From assembly GCF_026586665.1 (NCBI RefSeq), contig NZ_JAODIY010000009.1:186001-250000 (forward strand): a stretch of 64,000 nucleotides of DNA, read 5' to 3'. The DNA comes from Halovenus rubra (GTDB lineage: Archaea > Halobacteriota > Halobacteria > Halobacteriales > Haloarculaceae). The first letter of the stretch is position 1, and each line of letters begins with the position of its first letter. A program made the position numbers and the translations under genes. Shown one piece after another: positions 43,707 through 52,600 of the stretch. The notes beneath the pieces were generated by a model. The model made no database searches. It was not told the origin of the DNA and saw nothing but the letters and a program-made list of their open reading frames with translations.

Positions 43707-43886
43707 ATGACGAAGACTGAGGCACTGGTACTGTTGTATCTGGAGAACACTGATGGAAGAGCGACGACTGACGATATCGTTGATGACCTCTCCATCAACA
43801 AGATCACACTACACTCGATCCTCCTGCGCATGATCGGACAAGGACGCATCGAACGTGAGGGAGAACGCGTAACACTGACCGCGTAA
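43707..43886 (+). CDS. Small winged-helix/MarR-like regulator
   Basis: This 59-residue protein (MTKTEALVLLYLENTDGRATTDDIVDDLSINKITLHSILLRMIGQGRIEREGERVTLTA) is a minimal winged helix: three helices and a two-strand wing. An ATG five codons upstream (43692) is also possible, with GAGG directly before it. The gene follows the TatA-like gene by 17 bp. The motif IVDDLSINKITLHSILLRMI recurs in degenerate form at 44305-44380. Confidence 0.78.
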   Translation: MTKTEALVLLYLENTDGRATTDDIVDDLSINKITLHSILLRMIGQGRIEREGERVTLTA

Positions 43887-43896
43887 CACTACCAAC

Positions 43897-44037
43897 ATGG
43901 ATAGCGAACGACCGCACGGAATCCCCGACCTCACCCCTGCAGAGCGACGCGAATTCATCGAACAACTCAAAGAGTTCGAAATTCCTGAGGGAATGGAAGC
44001 CGCGATCGAACGTCACCGAGAACACCTGGCGGAGTAG
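43897..44037 (+). CDS. Very small acidic protein, unknown
   Basis: This 46-codon frame begins MDSERPHGIPDLTPAERREF and ends with a helix rich in Glu and Arg (AIERHREHLAE). Its acidic composition and its position 10 bp after the winged-helix gene support it as real. Two direct repeats of GCGTAACACT (43867-43876, 43881-43890) precede it. No known family. Confidence 0.55.
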   Translation: MDSERPHGIPDLTPAERREFIEQLKEFEIPEGMEAAIERHREHLAE

Positions 44038-44738
44038 CAGTCAGAGTTCCGGACACCCCCCGTCCCTCCGGGGTAGTGTTACCTCTCCTATCCGGGTCAT
44101 CGACCTACACACAAGTATATCAACAGCGTTTATCGCCGGTATCCTGGGAAGATCCGAATACTCGTAGCGCCGCAGACAGAATCCTGGAATTCGTATGGTT
44201 AACGGGTGGGGCAATCGGAGTGTTCTGACAGGCTAGCAACTCAGATCCCGATGACGACGACTCAAGTCTGGATCCACTTCTACGTGGAGACGAAGAGTCC
44301 ATGATCGTGGATAACATATCACGAGATCGGCCCGTCAACAAGCTTACTCTGGCCCATTTCTCTCTAATATGGCCGATGACGTGCCCGTCCGCCAGTCAGC
44401 CCGACATCCATGGCTGACACACGTACCTAAGGACGCGTGTACGTGATTGCGTACGTACCCGAGTACGTACGTCGATCCGCCCGGTCAAACCTACCTGTCT
44501 CGGTATTTACGAGCACAAAAGAATGCAACTGAATATGCTACCTTTGAAGACAATAGGAGCGCGTCGACAAACTGCCGCCCATAGGGGCGGCGTTCCCCGG
44601 AAAGAGAGAGTGAACGGGTCACGGCCCGTGGTGGGGCCGTGACCCACTCCCGGCACAGTGGCGTGCAGCCTGCTACTTGTCACTGGTTCGGCGGTGCATC
44701 TCTTTTGTAACCGTGTCTGCGCTCTTCCGTAGGACCTA
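44038..44738. other. Gene-poor stretch with decayed sequence and hairpins
   Basis: These 700 bp contain the decayed duplicate (44076-44414), a GTAC-rich stretch at 44415-44475, and GCCGCCC-ATAG-GGGCGGC (44574-44591), which resembles an IS605-type end. They also hold a perfect 12-bp stem GGGTCACGGCCC (44616-44627) with GGGCCGTGACCC (44634-44645). A minus-strand remnant reading EMHRRTSDK ends near 44679. This looks like the scar of past insertions at the edge of the element. Confidence 0.55.
44076..44414 (+). pseudogene. Decayed second copy of the TatA-like/winged-helix module
   Basis: The stretch starts with GTGTTACCTCTCCTATC, matching the leader before the TatA-like gene. The aligned start codon is ATA instead of ATG (44118), then STAFIAGILG is followed by stops. 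Further on, in another frame, ESMIVDNISRDRPVNKLTLAHFSLIW parallels IVDDLSINKITLHSILLRMI of the intact winged helix. The alignment is by eye, with frame changes and stops, so this is a probable but unproven duplicate. Confidence 0.45.
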
Positions 44739-44996
44739 CTATCTACTTTCAACCGGTACTAAATCGTGATGACGAAACGAGAGGGGAAGTTCTTCGCCTG
44801 TTTCTGCGTTACACAGCGTATAGGAGTATGCGTCCGTATTTCGGCCGGTTTCCTTCCCGAGATTATCCTCATAAATTTCGACGATCTTACAGACAACGCC
44901 ATGGTACTGGTTATCGAGATCGTCAGAGGCAATATAAATCTGGACGTGATCGCCGACTGAGTACGGATCATTCGACGGTTGCGGAATATCTTCCAT
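44739..44996 (-). CDS. Small KOW/SH3-like haloarchaeal protein
   Basis: This 85-residue protein (MEDIPQPSNDPYSVGDHVQI followed by YIASDDLDNQYHGVVCKIVE and ending LPLSFRHHDLVPVESR) has the 'VGDxVxVY...YHGxVCxVxE' pattern of a small barrel involved in RNA or ribosome binding. I recall a haloarchaeal family of this layout (possibly DUF8139). It diverges from the defence operon. Function is unknown. Confidence 0.78.
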   Translation of the reverse strand: MEDIPQPSNDPYSVGDHVQIYIASDDLDNQYHGVVCKIVEIYEDNLGKETGRNTDAYSYTLCNAETGEELPLSFRHHDLVPVESR

Positions 44997-45130
44997 TGTC
45001 GGTTTTTGAACCGACCATCCGTATCAGTTCATCGCTCTTAGCAGACCAATTTGGCTGTCGGGTCACCACGTATGAAGTGACCGGACTATCCACCAAGCAT
45101 CCATCTGAGACGTAACCTGTGATGCGAGAC

Positions 45131-45166
45131 AGTCTAAGTAAAGACTATATTGTTGCGCTGAACAAT
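45131..45166 (+). promoter_or_regulatory. Promoter/operator of the defence operon
   Basis: Two dyads flank a TATA-like CTATAT (45145-45150): AGTCT...AGACT (45131-45146) and ATTGTT-GCGCTG-AACAAT (45149-45166). The ATG of the first gene is at 45181, about 33 bp after the TATA element. The AbrB-like product of that gene is the obvious candidate to bind here. Confidence 0.55.
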
Positions 45167-45180
45167 CCTTGGTATCACTA

Positions 45181-45372
45181 ATGACCCGGAAGCAGATCGG
45201 TCGTAACACTGGAAATTCAGGCCGAGTCAACGTCTCCGGGTCTGAATTGGAAGAACTTGGCATCGAAATCGGCGATGAAGTTGACGTGGATGTCGCTGAT
45301 ACCAAAGAGATCGCGCACGCCATCATCGATAGCAAAGATTCCGACGAATTCCTCATCGTTACCCCTGCCTAA
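45181..45372 (+). CDS. AbrB/SpoVT-fold DNA-binding protein
   Basis: This 63-residue protein (MTRKQIGRNTGNSGRVNVSG, then SELEELGIEIGDEVDVDVAD) has the swapped-hairpin beta-barrel layout of AbrB-type regulators, often antitoxins or autorepressors. It is the first gene of the operon, and only three bases separate it from the methylase gene, so autoregulation of the restriction system is a reasonable inference. The ATG at 45181 is the natural start. Confidence 0.85.
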   Translation: MTRKQIGRNTGNSGRVNVSGSELEELGIEIGDEVDVDVADTKEIAHAIIDSKDSDEFLIVTPA

Positions 45373-45375
45373 CGA

Positions 45376-48300
45376 ATGCAAACAGCACTCACCTACCGTA
45401 CGAACCGTGACCTGTTCTCGAACTACTACCTAGACGAACACCTCCCCGAGACCGAAGAATGGGACGATGTCAGCGACGAAGAGCTCCAGGAGGCCTATGA
45501 TGACGTTATGGACCTCTGGGAGCGTGAGAAGGACACCGCGCCGAAGCGGAATGAGTCCCAGCTCGAAGAGAAGTTCATCCGGCCGATGTTCCGGAAACTG
45601 GGGATCCCATTCGAGGTGGAGGAGAGCACTGACCGAACTCAGCGCCGACCGGACTACGGGTTCTTTGAGACCGATGATGCTGCACGAGATGCCTTCGAAC
45701 GCCGCGATGAGGGCGGGGACTTCTACAAGAATTCCGTCGCTGTTGCGGACGCGAAACGATGGGGTCGTCCCCTCGACACTCGTGGGAGCGGTGAACACGA
45801 ACGTGACTTCGAGAACCCCAGTTACCAGATCCACGTCTACCTGCAGGAAGTGGATGCCGCACAGTGGGCTGTCCTAACCGACGGGAAGAAATGGCGGCTG
45901 TACTACGGCCCGACCAGCCACCGCCTCGACTCCTACTACGAAGTGGATCTGCCGACGATTCTGGAGAAGGGCGATCTTGAGGATTTCAAATACTTCTACC
46001 TCTTCTTCCGCCACGAGGCATTCCTCGAAGACACCAGCGGTGACTGTTTCCTGGACGACGTCTACGGCGAGTCGAACGTCTTCGCCCAAGAGTTGGGGGA
46101 AGACCTGCAGGACAACATCTACGAGGCGATCAAGATCCTCTCTGAGGGATACCTCCAGTACCCCGAGAACGATCTTGACGAAGACGATCTTGATCTGATC
46201 CACGACAGCTCGCTCATCTACCTCTACCGGCTCATCTTCGTTCTGTACGCTGAAGCGGAGGGCCGCGAACTGCTGGACACGAGCAACGAAATTTACGAGC
46301 AGTCCTACAGTCTCAACTCTCTCAAACAGGAGGTCGCCGAAGAACTCGATAGTGGCGACCCGAAATACCGTGACTGGCAAGACAATCTTCAGGCCCGTCT
46401 GGACGAACTGTTCACCCTCATCGACAAGGGCAGCAAGTCACGCGGCATCCCTGAGGAAGACCTCTACATTCCGGCGTACAACGGTGGGCTGTTCCGGACG
46501 GACCCAGACGCCGACGACAGTAAGGAGGCGAAGTTCCTCGCCGATCACGACGTCGGCGACGCCTACCTAGCCAAGGTTGTTGAACTCCTCACGCGGAGCA
46601 AGAACAGCAACGGCGGTGGAAAGATCTTCGTCGATTACTCCTCGCTTGATGTTCGCCACCTCGGGAGTATCTACGAAGGGCTGCTGGAGTACCAGCTCAA
46701 CGTCGCCGATGAACCGCTGGCACTGGATGATGGCGAGTACGTGAGCGCCGGCGATGGCGACGACGTCGTCGTGCAGGAAGGTGAGGTACACCTGACGACA
46801 GGCAGTGGTGAGCGAAAGGCCACTGGTTCGTACTACACCCCCGAATACGTCGTTGAGTACATCGTCGAAGACACGCTCGAACCGCTCGTTGACGACATCC
46901 GGATGGATCTTGCTGGCCGGAGTGCCCGAGGAGAAGACCGTGGTTTCGCAGAGGAATTCGCGGAACGCATATTCGACCTGAAGATCCTTGATCCGGCGAT
47001 GGGGAGTGGTCACTTCCTCACGAGCGCCATTGACTACCTGGCCCGCGAAATCATCGATGCCCAGGAGAAGCAGGCCGCACAGGAGGGAATTGAAACCGTT
47101 GACGAAGAGCACGACATCAACTGGGCTCGTCGGCAGGTCGCTCAGCGCTGTATCTACGGGGTTGATCTGAATCCACTGGCTGTTGAACTCGCCAAAGTCT
47201 CGCTCTGGCTCCGAACGCTCGCGGCCGAACAACCGCTTGCGTTCTTGGACCACCATCTTAAAACCGGGAACTCGCTAGTCGGGAGTGATATTGAGACAGT
47301 GTTGGATAACAGCGAATCTAACACCGACGAGGGGCAGCTCACTCTACAACAGTCATTCGATAGAACTCGGCGGCAGGCCCTTGAGCACGTTACAGACCAG
47401 TTTGAAGAACTACTTGCTATCGATAACGAGACATTAGACGATGTCAAGGAAATGGAATCTGTGTATGAGGGGGTTCGTGGTGATCCGCTATACCAGCACC
47501 TTATTTCTATGGCGAATGTCCATACTGCTGAGAAATTTGGGCTTGATGTCCCTGAGGACGCGTATAAACGTATGGCAACGGCGCTCAGGAACAACTCATG
47601 GGACGAAGTTGAGGAACAAGATTGGTACCGTTCGGCTCAACAGATAGCCGAGGATGAGCATTTCTTTCACTGGGAACTGGAGTTTCCGATCGCGTTCTAC
47701 GAACAAGACGGGTCCAGAAAAAGTGATGATGGGTTCGATGCTGTAATTGGAAACCCACCGTATATTAAAATCCAGAACCTTCGCCAGACGGCCCCTGAAT
47801 TCGCAGATTATGCGACCCGTGAATATGAGGTCGCTTCGGGCCGGTTCGATATTTATTCCCTGTTTGTTGAGCGTGGTGTCTCACTCACGAATGATAGGAG
47901 ACTATCATATATCCTACCTAACAAATTCTTCGAGTCCGGTGCTGGTCAATCGCTCAGACAATTCTTGGTATCAAACGGTCTTCTTAGTGAAATCGCAGAC
48001 TTTGGACAACATCAAGTCTTTGAGGGTGTAACGACGTACACATGCATTCTATCGCTAAATTCGGGGGGGCAAACGTTCGGATATGCAGAAATAAAAGAAG
48101 CTAGTAAGAGTAATCTGCAAACTGCACCCAGAGTAGATATTGAAATTGATGAGCTTAGCGATGAAAAGTGGGCACTCACGGGCCCAGAAGAGAGAAAAGT
48201 TCTAGATAAATTAAACCAATCTGGGAGATCTATCGGGGATCGGTCACGACATATTTCAGAGGGTATTGTATCAGGAGATAATGATATTCTATTTGTGGAA

Positions 48301-49641
48301 ATCCTCTCACAGGATGGTGATACGGTTGAGATTGAATGCCCTGAAAACAACAACCAATATACACTTGAATCAGGATTGGTAAAACCGTTACTTCGGGGTG
48401 ATTTTATTGAACGGTTTAGAAAACCTGAACCTAATGAAGGAGTCATTTACCCATATGAAATCAAGGGCGGTGAATCGGAACTTATCCCTGAAGACAGACT
48501 TAGCTCCGAATTCCCAAAGACCTACAGCTATCTATCCGAGTTTGAGTCGCGGCTGCGTAACCGGGGATCGGAGAATATGGAATACCCCGCATGGTATGCA
48601 CTTTGGTGCCCCCGAGAAAAACAATTATTCGAGGCTCAGAAGCTCCTAGTGCCCGATGTTTGTCAGCGTAGCGAGTTCACTCTAGACCGTGATGGGGGTA
48701 TTTATCTCCCCAACTCCGCTTACGGAATCGTTCCGAAAAGAAAGAATCAACGTCACCTAGAATACCTGTTGGCTGTTCTTAATAGCACTCCCACCTGGTT
48801 CTTTATTTATCACACAAGTACGGTTCTACGTGGGGATTTCCGGCGGTTTATGACCTCATATCTTTCCCCATTACCTATTCCTGATGCTTCACCAGAAACG
48901 GAGCGGGAGACTGAGCCAGAATTTGAAAGAACAATTAAGGAAGACGATGTGCCTCCCGGAGAGAGACTTTCTGATCTGTCACATATCACCTTAGATCTCC
49001 ACGAACAGCATGAATCTCTTAATCTACATCTCCTTGATTATCTTGGCATCCCAAGCGATGAGCTCCCCGATTCAATTGAGGGTGACAAGCTTGAAGATTT
49101 GCAGATGCCAGTTGCTGGCGTCGCAGATACGCCACTCACTAAGACAGCTGAAGACTTTGATGGCCTCCGTGTGGAGGGAGTTTCATTTGAGGATGATGGG
49201 GGGCGACTGGTGATGAATGTCGATATTAGCTATAAGGTTGATGAAGATGACCAGCGCGAAACAGACGCATGGGACCGGCTTGTTGAAGAGGAGTTCGAAA
49301 CCTACGAAGCGATGGCATTTGTTGGTCTCTCAGAGGCGGAAGAAACGCTCATTCGCAACTTCATTCCAGTTGTCGTTAACAAGGCAGATGGGTTTGCTAG
49401 CTTCCGGCAGAATGCCACAAAGACCAACTCATCGTTAGACCGGATGAAGGATTTAGTGCTCCCTGATATTGGGAAGGTCCGTGATGGGCTGGATCAGTAT
49501 ATTGAGGTGAGGGCCAAAGCTGACGAACTTGAAAAGAAGATCAAAAGGACCGATCAGCTCATCGACGAAATCGTATACGACCTTTACGGACTAACCGACG
49601 AGGAAATCGAGATTGTCGAATCGGCAGTGCAGGATGACTGA
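45376..49641 (+). CDS. PglX/Eco57I-like restriction-modification protein (nuclease + N6-adenine methylase)
   Basis: This 1421-residue single-chain enzyme has a PD-(D/E)xK-type nuclease domain near the N-terminus (RRPDYGFF with Asp93; VADAKRW with Asp125 and Lys127) and a helical connector. A gamma-class N6-adenine methylase follows (motif I DPAMGSGHF at about 538; motif IV GNPPYI at about 792). The C-terminal 500 residues hold the specificity and coiled-coil region. The layout is that of type IIG/type I-SP enzymes and of PglX/DrmMI in BREX and DISARM. Composition changes along the gene: about 47.3-49.2 kb, roughly the specificity half, is clearly AT-richer. A run of seven G lies at 48063-48069. 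The helicase start overlaps its last codons. Confidence 0.92.
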   Translation: MQTALTYRTNRDLFSNYYLDEHLPETEEWDDVSDEELQEAYDDVMDLWEREKDTAPKRNESQLEEKFIRPMFRKLGIPFEVEESTDRTQRRPDYGFFETDDAARDAFERRDEGGDFYKNSVAVADAKRWGRPLDTRGSGEHERDFENPSYQIHVYLQEVDAAQWAVLTDGKKWRLYYGPTSHRLDSYYEVDLPTILEKGDLEDFKYFYLFFRHEAFLEDTSGDCFLDDVYGESNVFAQELGEDLQDNIYEAIKILSEGYLQYPENDLDEDDLDLIHDSSLIYLYRLIFVLYAEAEGRELLDTSNEIYEQSYSLNSLKQEVAEELDSGDPKYRDWQDNLQARLDELFTLIDKGSKSRGIPEEDLYIPAYNGGLFRTDPDADDSKEAKFLADHDVGDAYLAKVVELLTRSKNSNGGGKIFVDYSSLDVRHLGSIYEGLLEYQLNVADEPLALDDGEYVSAGDGDDVVVQEGEVHLTTGSGERKATGSYYTPEYVVEYIVEDTLEPLVDDIRMDLAGRSARGEDRGFAEEFAERIFDLKILDPAMGSGHFLTSAIDYLAREIIDAQEKQAAQEGIETVDEEHDINWARRQVAQRCIYGVDLNPLAVELAKVSLWLRTLAAEQPLAFLDHHLKTGNSLVGSDIETVLDNSESNTDEGQLTLQQSFDRTRRQALEHVTDQFEELLAIDNETLDDVKEMESVYEGVRGDPLYQHLISMANVHTAEKFGLDVPEDAYKRMATALRNNSWDEVEEQDWYRSAQQIAEDEHFFHWELEFPIAFYEQDGSRKSDDGFDAVIGNPPYIKIQNLRQTAPEFADYATREYEVASGRFDIYSLFVERGVSLTNDRRLSYILPNKFFESGAGQSLRQFLVSNGLLSEIADFGQHQVFEGVTTYTCILSLNSGGQTFGYAEIKEASKSNLQTAPRVDIEIDELSDEKWALTGPEERKVLDKLNQSGRSIGDRSRHISEGIVSGDNDILFVEILSQDGDTVEIECPENNNQYTLESGLVKPLLRGDFIERFRKPEPNEGVIYPYEIKGGESELIPEDRLSSEFPKTYSYLSEFESRLRNRGSENMEYPAWYALWCPREKQLFEAQKLLVPDVCQRSEFTLDRDGGIYLPNSAYGIVPKRKNQRHLEYLLAVLNSTPTWFFIYHTSTVLRGDFRRFMTSYLSPLPIPDASPETERETEPEFERTIKEDDVPPGERLSDLSHITLDLHEQHESLNLHLLDYLGIPSDELPDSIEGDKLEDLQMPVAGVADTPLTKTAEDFDGLRVEGVSFEDDGGRLVMNVDISYKVDEDDQRETDAWDRLVEEEFETYEAMAFVGLSEAEETLIRNFIPVVVNKADGFASFRQNATKTNSSLDRMKDLVLPDIGKVRDGLDQYIEVRAKADELEKKIKRTDQLIDEIVYDLYGLTDEEIEIVESAVQDD

Positions 49642-52600
49642 CTTCGAGGTTGGCGACCACGTCAAGTTCGCTGGCGGCCAGGGCGAAATCACGAAGATCG
49701 AAGAGCGCCCGAACGGAGGCCAACTCCTCCACGTCTACACCACGGAGGGGGAACTCCGGAAGCTCCCAAGTGGCCTGCCCCACATTGAGCGGAGCGACTC
49801 TATCGCTGACCGGCTCGCAGCCCGACAGATCGATTCGCCCATCCACCACGACCTTCGGGAGCGTACGACCCGCCTCGACCTCGCCTATCGATACGACCGG
49901 TTCCTGTCGCTGACGAACAACCGTATCGAGATCGAACCGTACCAGGTTCAGGCCGCTTACGAAATCCTGAACTCGTACGACCACCGCTACCTCATCGGCG
50001 ACGAAGTCGGCCTCGGGAAGACCATCGAAGCCGGCATCGTTATTGAGGAACTCATCGCGCGCGGGCGTGCCCAGCGGGTACTCATTGTCGCACCAGCACC
50101 ACTCACGGTGCAGTGGCAAGAAGAAATGCGCGAGAAGTTCGACCGAAACTTCGTCATTTACGACCGTGAAACCGTAGAAACCCACCGGCAGTCCCACCCA
50201 AACCAGAACGTCTGGGAGCAAGAGGACCTCATCATCACCTCGATCGATTTCGCTAAGCAAACGAACGACGACCCTGAGTCGGACAGAGTCTCGGTCCGTG
50301 ATGCCCTGGATAACCTCAACGCATCTTGGGACGTCGCCGTCTTTGACGAAGCGCACCACTTGACCGCTCGCCGGGGAAGCGACGACTCCATTGAACGGAC
50401 CCAGCGTTACACTGTCGGTGAAGCCGTCGCCGAAAACTCCGACGCGCTCCTGTTGATGACCGGAACGCCTCACAAAGGGAAGTCCGACCAGTTCTACTTC
50501 CTCGTGAGTTTGCTTGATCCATATCGCTTTAGCCACGAGTCACAGATCAATCCCGACGCACTGGATGATCTGATGATTCGCCGGCTGAAGGACGACATGC
50601 ACGACACCGACGGGACGCGAATGTTCCCCGAGAAGAACATCGAAGCGCTGGGTGTGGATATGTCCCGGGCTGAGCGGAAGCTCTACGACGACGTCACTGA
50701 GTACATCCGCGAGTACTACAACCTCGCTCAACAGGAGGAGAACCAGGCCGCGGGGTTCACGATGGTCATTTACCAGAAGCGGCTGGTTTCCAGCATCTAC
50801 GCGATTCAGAAGTCTCTGGAGAACCGAATGCGCGCCATCCAGAACGACGCTGTTGCCGAAGATCTTCCCGACGACGTTCAGGAGCTGATTCCCCGGTATA
50901 GCACCGAACCTGAGACACTGACCGACACCGAGCGTGAGCGCGTCGAAGAGGCGCTGGAAACGGTCACAGTCACGCTGAACCAATCACAGATACAGGAAGA
51001 GCTTGACCGGGTGAAGCAACTCTGGCAGCAGGCCAAGAGCATTGAGACCGATTCGAAGGCCCAGATGCTCAAGCAGTTTGTCGGTCGGATCCTGTCCAAC
51101 GACCCTGAGGAGAAAATACTCATCTTCACCGAGTACACGGACACGCTCGAATACCTCCGAGACAAGGTGTTCGACGACCACGATATTGCCCAAGTCTATG
51201 GAGACTTAGACCAAGATCGACGGCGGGAGGAAATGGAGAAGTTCGAGAATGAAGCCAACCTGATGCTCGCCACCGACGCGGCACAAGAAGGTCTCAACCT
51301 CCAGTTCGCCCACATTATGGTCAACTATGACCTCCCGTGGAACCCGATCCGCATCGACCAACGAATGGGTCGTCTTCACCGCTACGGGCAGGAACGGACC
51401 GTAGAGATCCGGAACCTGTTCTTCAAGAACACCCGGGAGAGCGAAATTCTGAATCTGCTGGTTGAGAAGACGAACCAAATCGAATCCGACCTCGGAATGC
51501 GTTCCGACGTACTCGGCCGCGTTCTGGAAGACGTTGATCTCGATGACACCATTATGGCCGCCATCGCGGAGAACCGGCCGACCGACGAAATCGTGGGAGA
51601 TATCGAGAAGACAATCGAAGAGCGAAAGGAGGCACTTCAAACGGTTGAGAACGAGTTTCTGATCCGCGATCGATTTGATCTCTCTGACGAAGACGAAGAG
51701 ATATTGGAGGTCATCGAACGCAGTCAACACGGCGACGTCAGCGAAGACGACATTGAGGTGCTAGTCCGGGAGTTCTTCGACGAATTCGGCGGTAATATCC
51801 GCGGTGTCCGTCCCGGCCCTGCTCGGTCAGGCGGTGACGTCTTCCAACTTGGCGTGCCAGATGTACTCTCTGGTGATCAGGTCAGTAGTCAGTATGACCG
51901 AGCAACGTTTACCCGCGAGGTGGCGATGGAACAGGACGATGTCGATTTCATCGCTCTTGACCACCCGCTCGTTCAATCACTCATCGAATTCTGCCTTGAC
52001 TCGACCCGTATTCAGGGACAGGTCGCTGTCAAAGTCGCAGAAGATGGTGAGCCAGGACCCGGTGTTCTCTTCAACTACCGTCTTGGGTACGTGTCTGGTG
52101 CCGGTGAAGCGGTAACCGAGAAGCTGGTCCCATTGTATGTTACTTTAGGTGGGGGTGTTTCGACGACGAAGCCCGAGATCGTTGATACTCTCCCCCAAGA
52201 AGAGGTCTCCACCGATGAAACGCTGGATCAGTTGGCGTCACAGGTATCGGACTTACACGAGATTGCCGAGATGGAGGCGTGGGAACAGGTCGAGTCGTTT
52301 GCTGAGGAAGCGAGAGAAGAACGGGAACGCGAAATGGAGATTAAGCGCCAGCATGCTGAACGTCACTTCGAAGAGGAGATCAGCGAGTGGGAAGAGCGAT
52401 TAGAGACGTACGAACAGCAGGATGAGCGAGGAAAGGATATGTCGGCACCCATCGGAAACGCGAAACGCCAGTTGGAGTCTCTTCGACGAGAGCGTGACGA
52501 AGAATTAGCTCGATTAGAGGAGGAGAAGCACGTCACCCCAGAAGAACCGCAGTTGGTGACTGCATCCTTCGTCCTCGGCAGTCCTCCGGGTGAGCGATGA
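49634..52600 (+). CDS. RapA/SNF2-type helicase of the defence operon (DrmD-like)
   Basis: This 988-residue superfamily 2 ATPase opens with a small Tudor/KOW-like domain (MTDFEVGDHVKFAGGQGEITKIEE). Motif I is GDEVGLGKTIEAG (about 121-133), motif II FDEAHH, and motif III LLMTGTPHKG. The C-terminal lobe has ATDAAQEGLNLQFAHI and RIDQRMGRLHRYGQ. The last 150 residues form a highly charged coiled coil. RapA-type enzymes translocate on double-stranded DNA; beside a PglX-like methylase this matches DrmD of class 1 DISARM. The ATG at 49634 overlaps the methylase stop by 8 bases. Confidence 0.92.
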   Translation: MTDFEVGDHVKFAGGQGEITKIEERPNGGQLLHVYTTEGELRKLPSGLPHIERSDSIADRLAARQIDSPIHHDLRERTTRLDLAYRYDRFLSLTNNRIEIEPYQVQAAYEILNSYDHRYLIGDEVGLGKTIEAGIVIEELIARGRAQRVLIVAPAPLTVQWQEEMREKFDRNFVIYDRETVETHRQSHPNQNVWEQEDLIITSIDFAKQTNDDPESDRVSVRDALDNLNASWDVAVFDEAHHLTARRGSDDSIERTQRYTVGEAVAENSDALLLMTGTPHKGKSDQFYFLVSLLDPYRFSHESQINPDALDDLMIRRLKDDMHDTDGTRMFPEKNIEALGVDMSRAERKLYDDVTEYIREYYNLAQQEENQAAGFTMVIYQKRLVSSIYAIQKSLENRMRAIQNDAVAEDLPDDVQELIPRYSTEPETLTDTERERVEEALETVTVTLNQSQIQEELDRVKQLWQQAKSIETDSKAQMLKQFVGRILSNDPEEKILIFTEYTDTLEYLRDKVFDDHDIAQVYGDLDQDRRREEMEKFENEANLMLATDAAQEGLNLQFAHIMVNYDLPWNPIRIDQRMGRLHRYGQERTVEIRNLFFKNTRESEILNLLVEKTNQIESDLGMRSDVLGRVLEDVDLDDTIMAAIAENRPTDEIVGDIEKTIEERKEALQTVENEFLIRDRFDLSDEDEEILEVIERSQHGDVSEDDIEVLVREFFDEFGGNIRGVRPGPARSGGDVFQLGVPDVLSGDQVSSQYDRATFTREVAMEQDDVDFIALDHPLVQSLIEFCLDSTRIQGQVAVKVAEDGEPGPGVLFNYRLGYVSGAGEAVTEKLVPLYVTLGGGVSTTKPEIVDTLPQEEVSTDETLDQLASQVSDLHEIAEMEAWEQVESFAEEAREEREREMEIKRQHAERHFEEEISEWEERLETYEQQDERGKDMSAPIGNAKRQLESLRRERDEELARLEEEKHVTPEEPQLVTASFVLGSPPGER

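Larger units (their letters stand above)
33842..44650 (+). mobile_element. Integrated plasmid- or virus-like element next to tRNA-Leu
   Basis: The block begins with a tyrosine integrase directly after tRNA-Leu and carries a recombinase-like regulator, a winged-helix/nuclease-like protein, a PhiH1-repressor-like protein, a primase-helicase, small regulators and origin-like repeats. It has visibly higher GC than the core. The right limit is uncertain: no copy of the tRNA 3' end was found by eye, so the true element may continue through the defence island to or beyond 64 kb. The end at 44650 marks only the last repeat-rich, decayed sequence before the defence operon. Confidence 0.6.

Noticed and set aside
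44465-44490. GATCCGCCCGGTCAAACC resembles the tRNA-Leu T-arm (TCCGCCGGTTCAAATCC) and could be attR.
   Set aside because: The match needs gaps and mismatches and does not continue into the CCGGTCCCGCGC acceptor part, so it is too weak to call an attachment site.
44507-44752. Minus-strand frame of 81 codons across the hairpins.
   Set aside because: Its codons run through two strong palindromes and overlap the end of the conserved gene at 44739; coding is unlikely.
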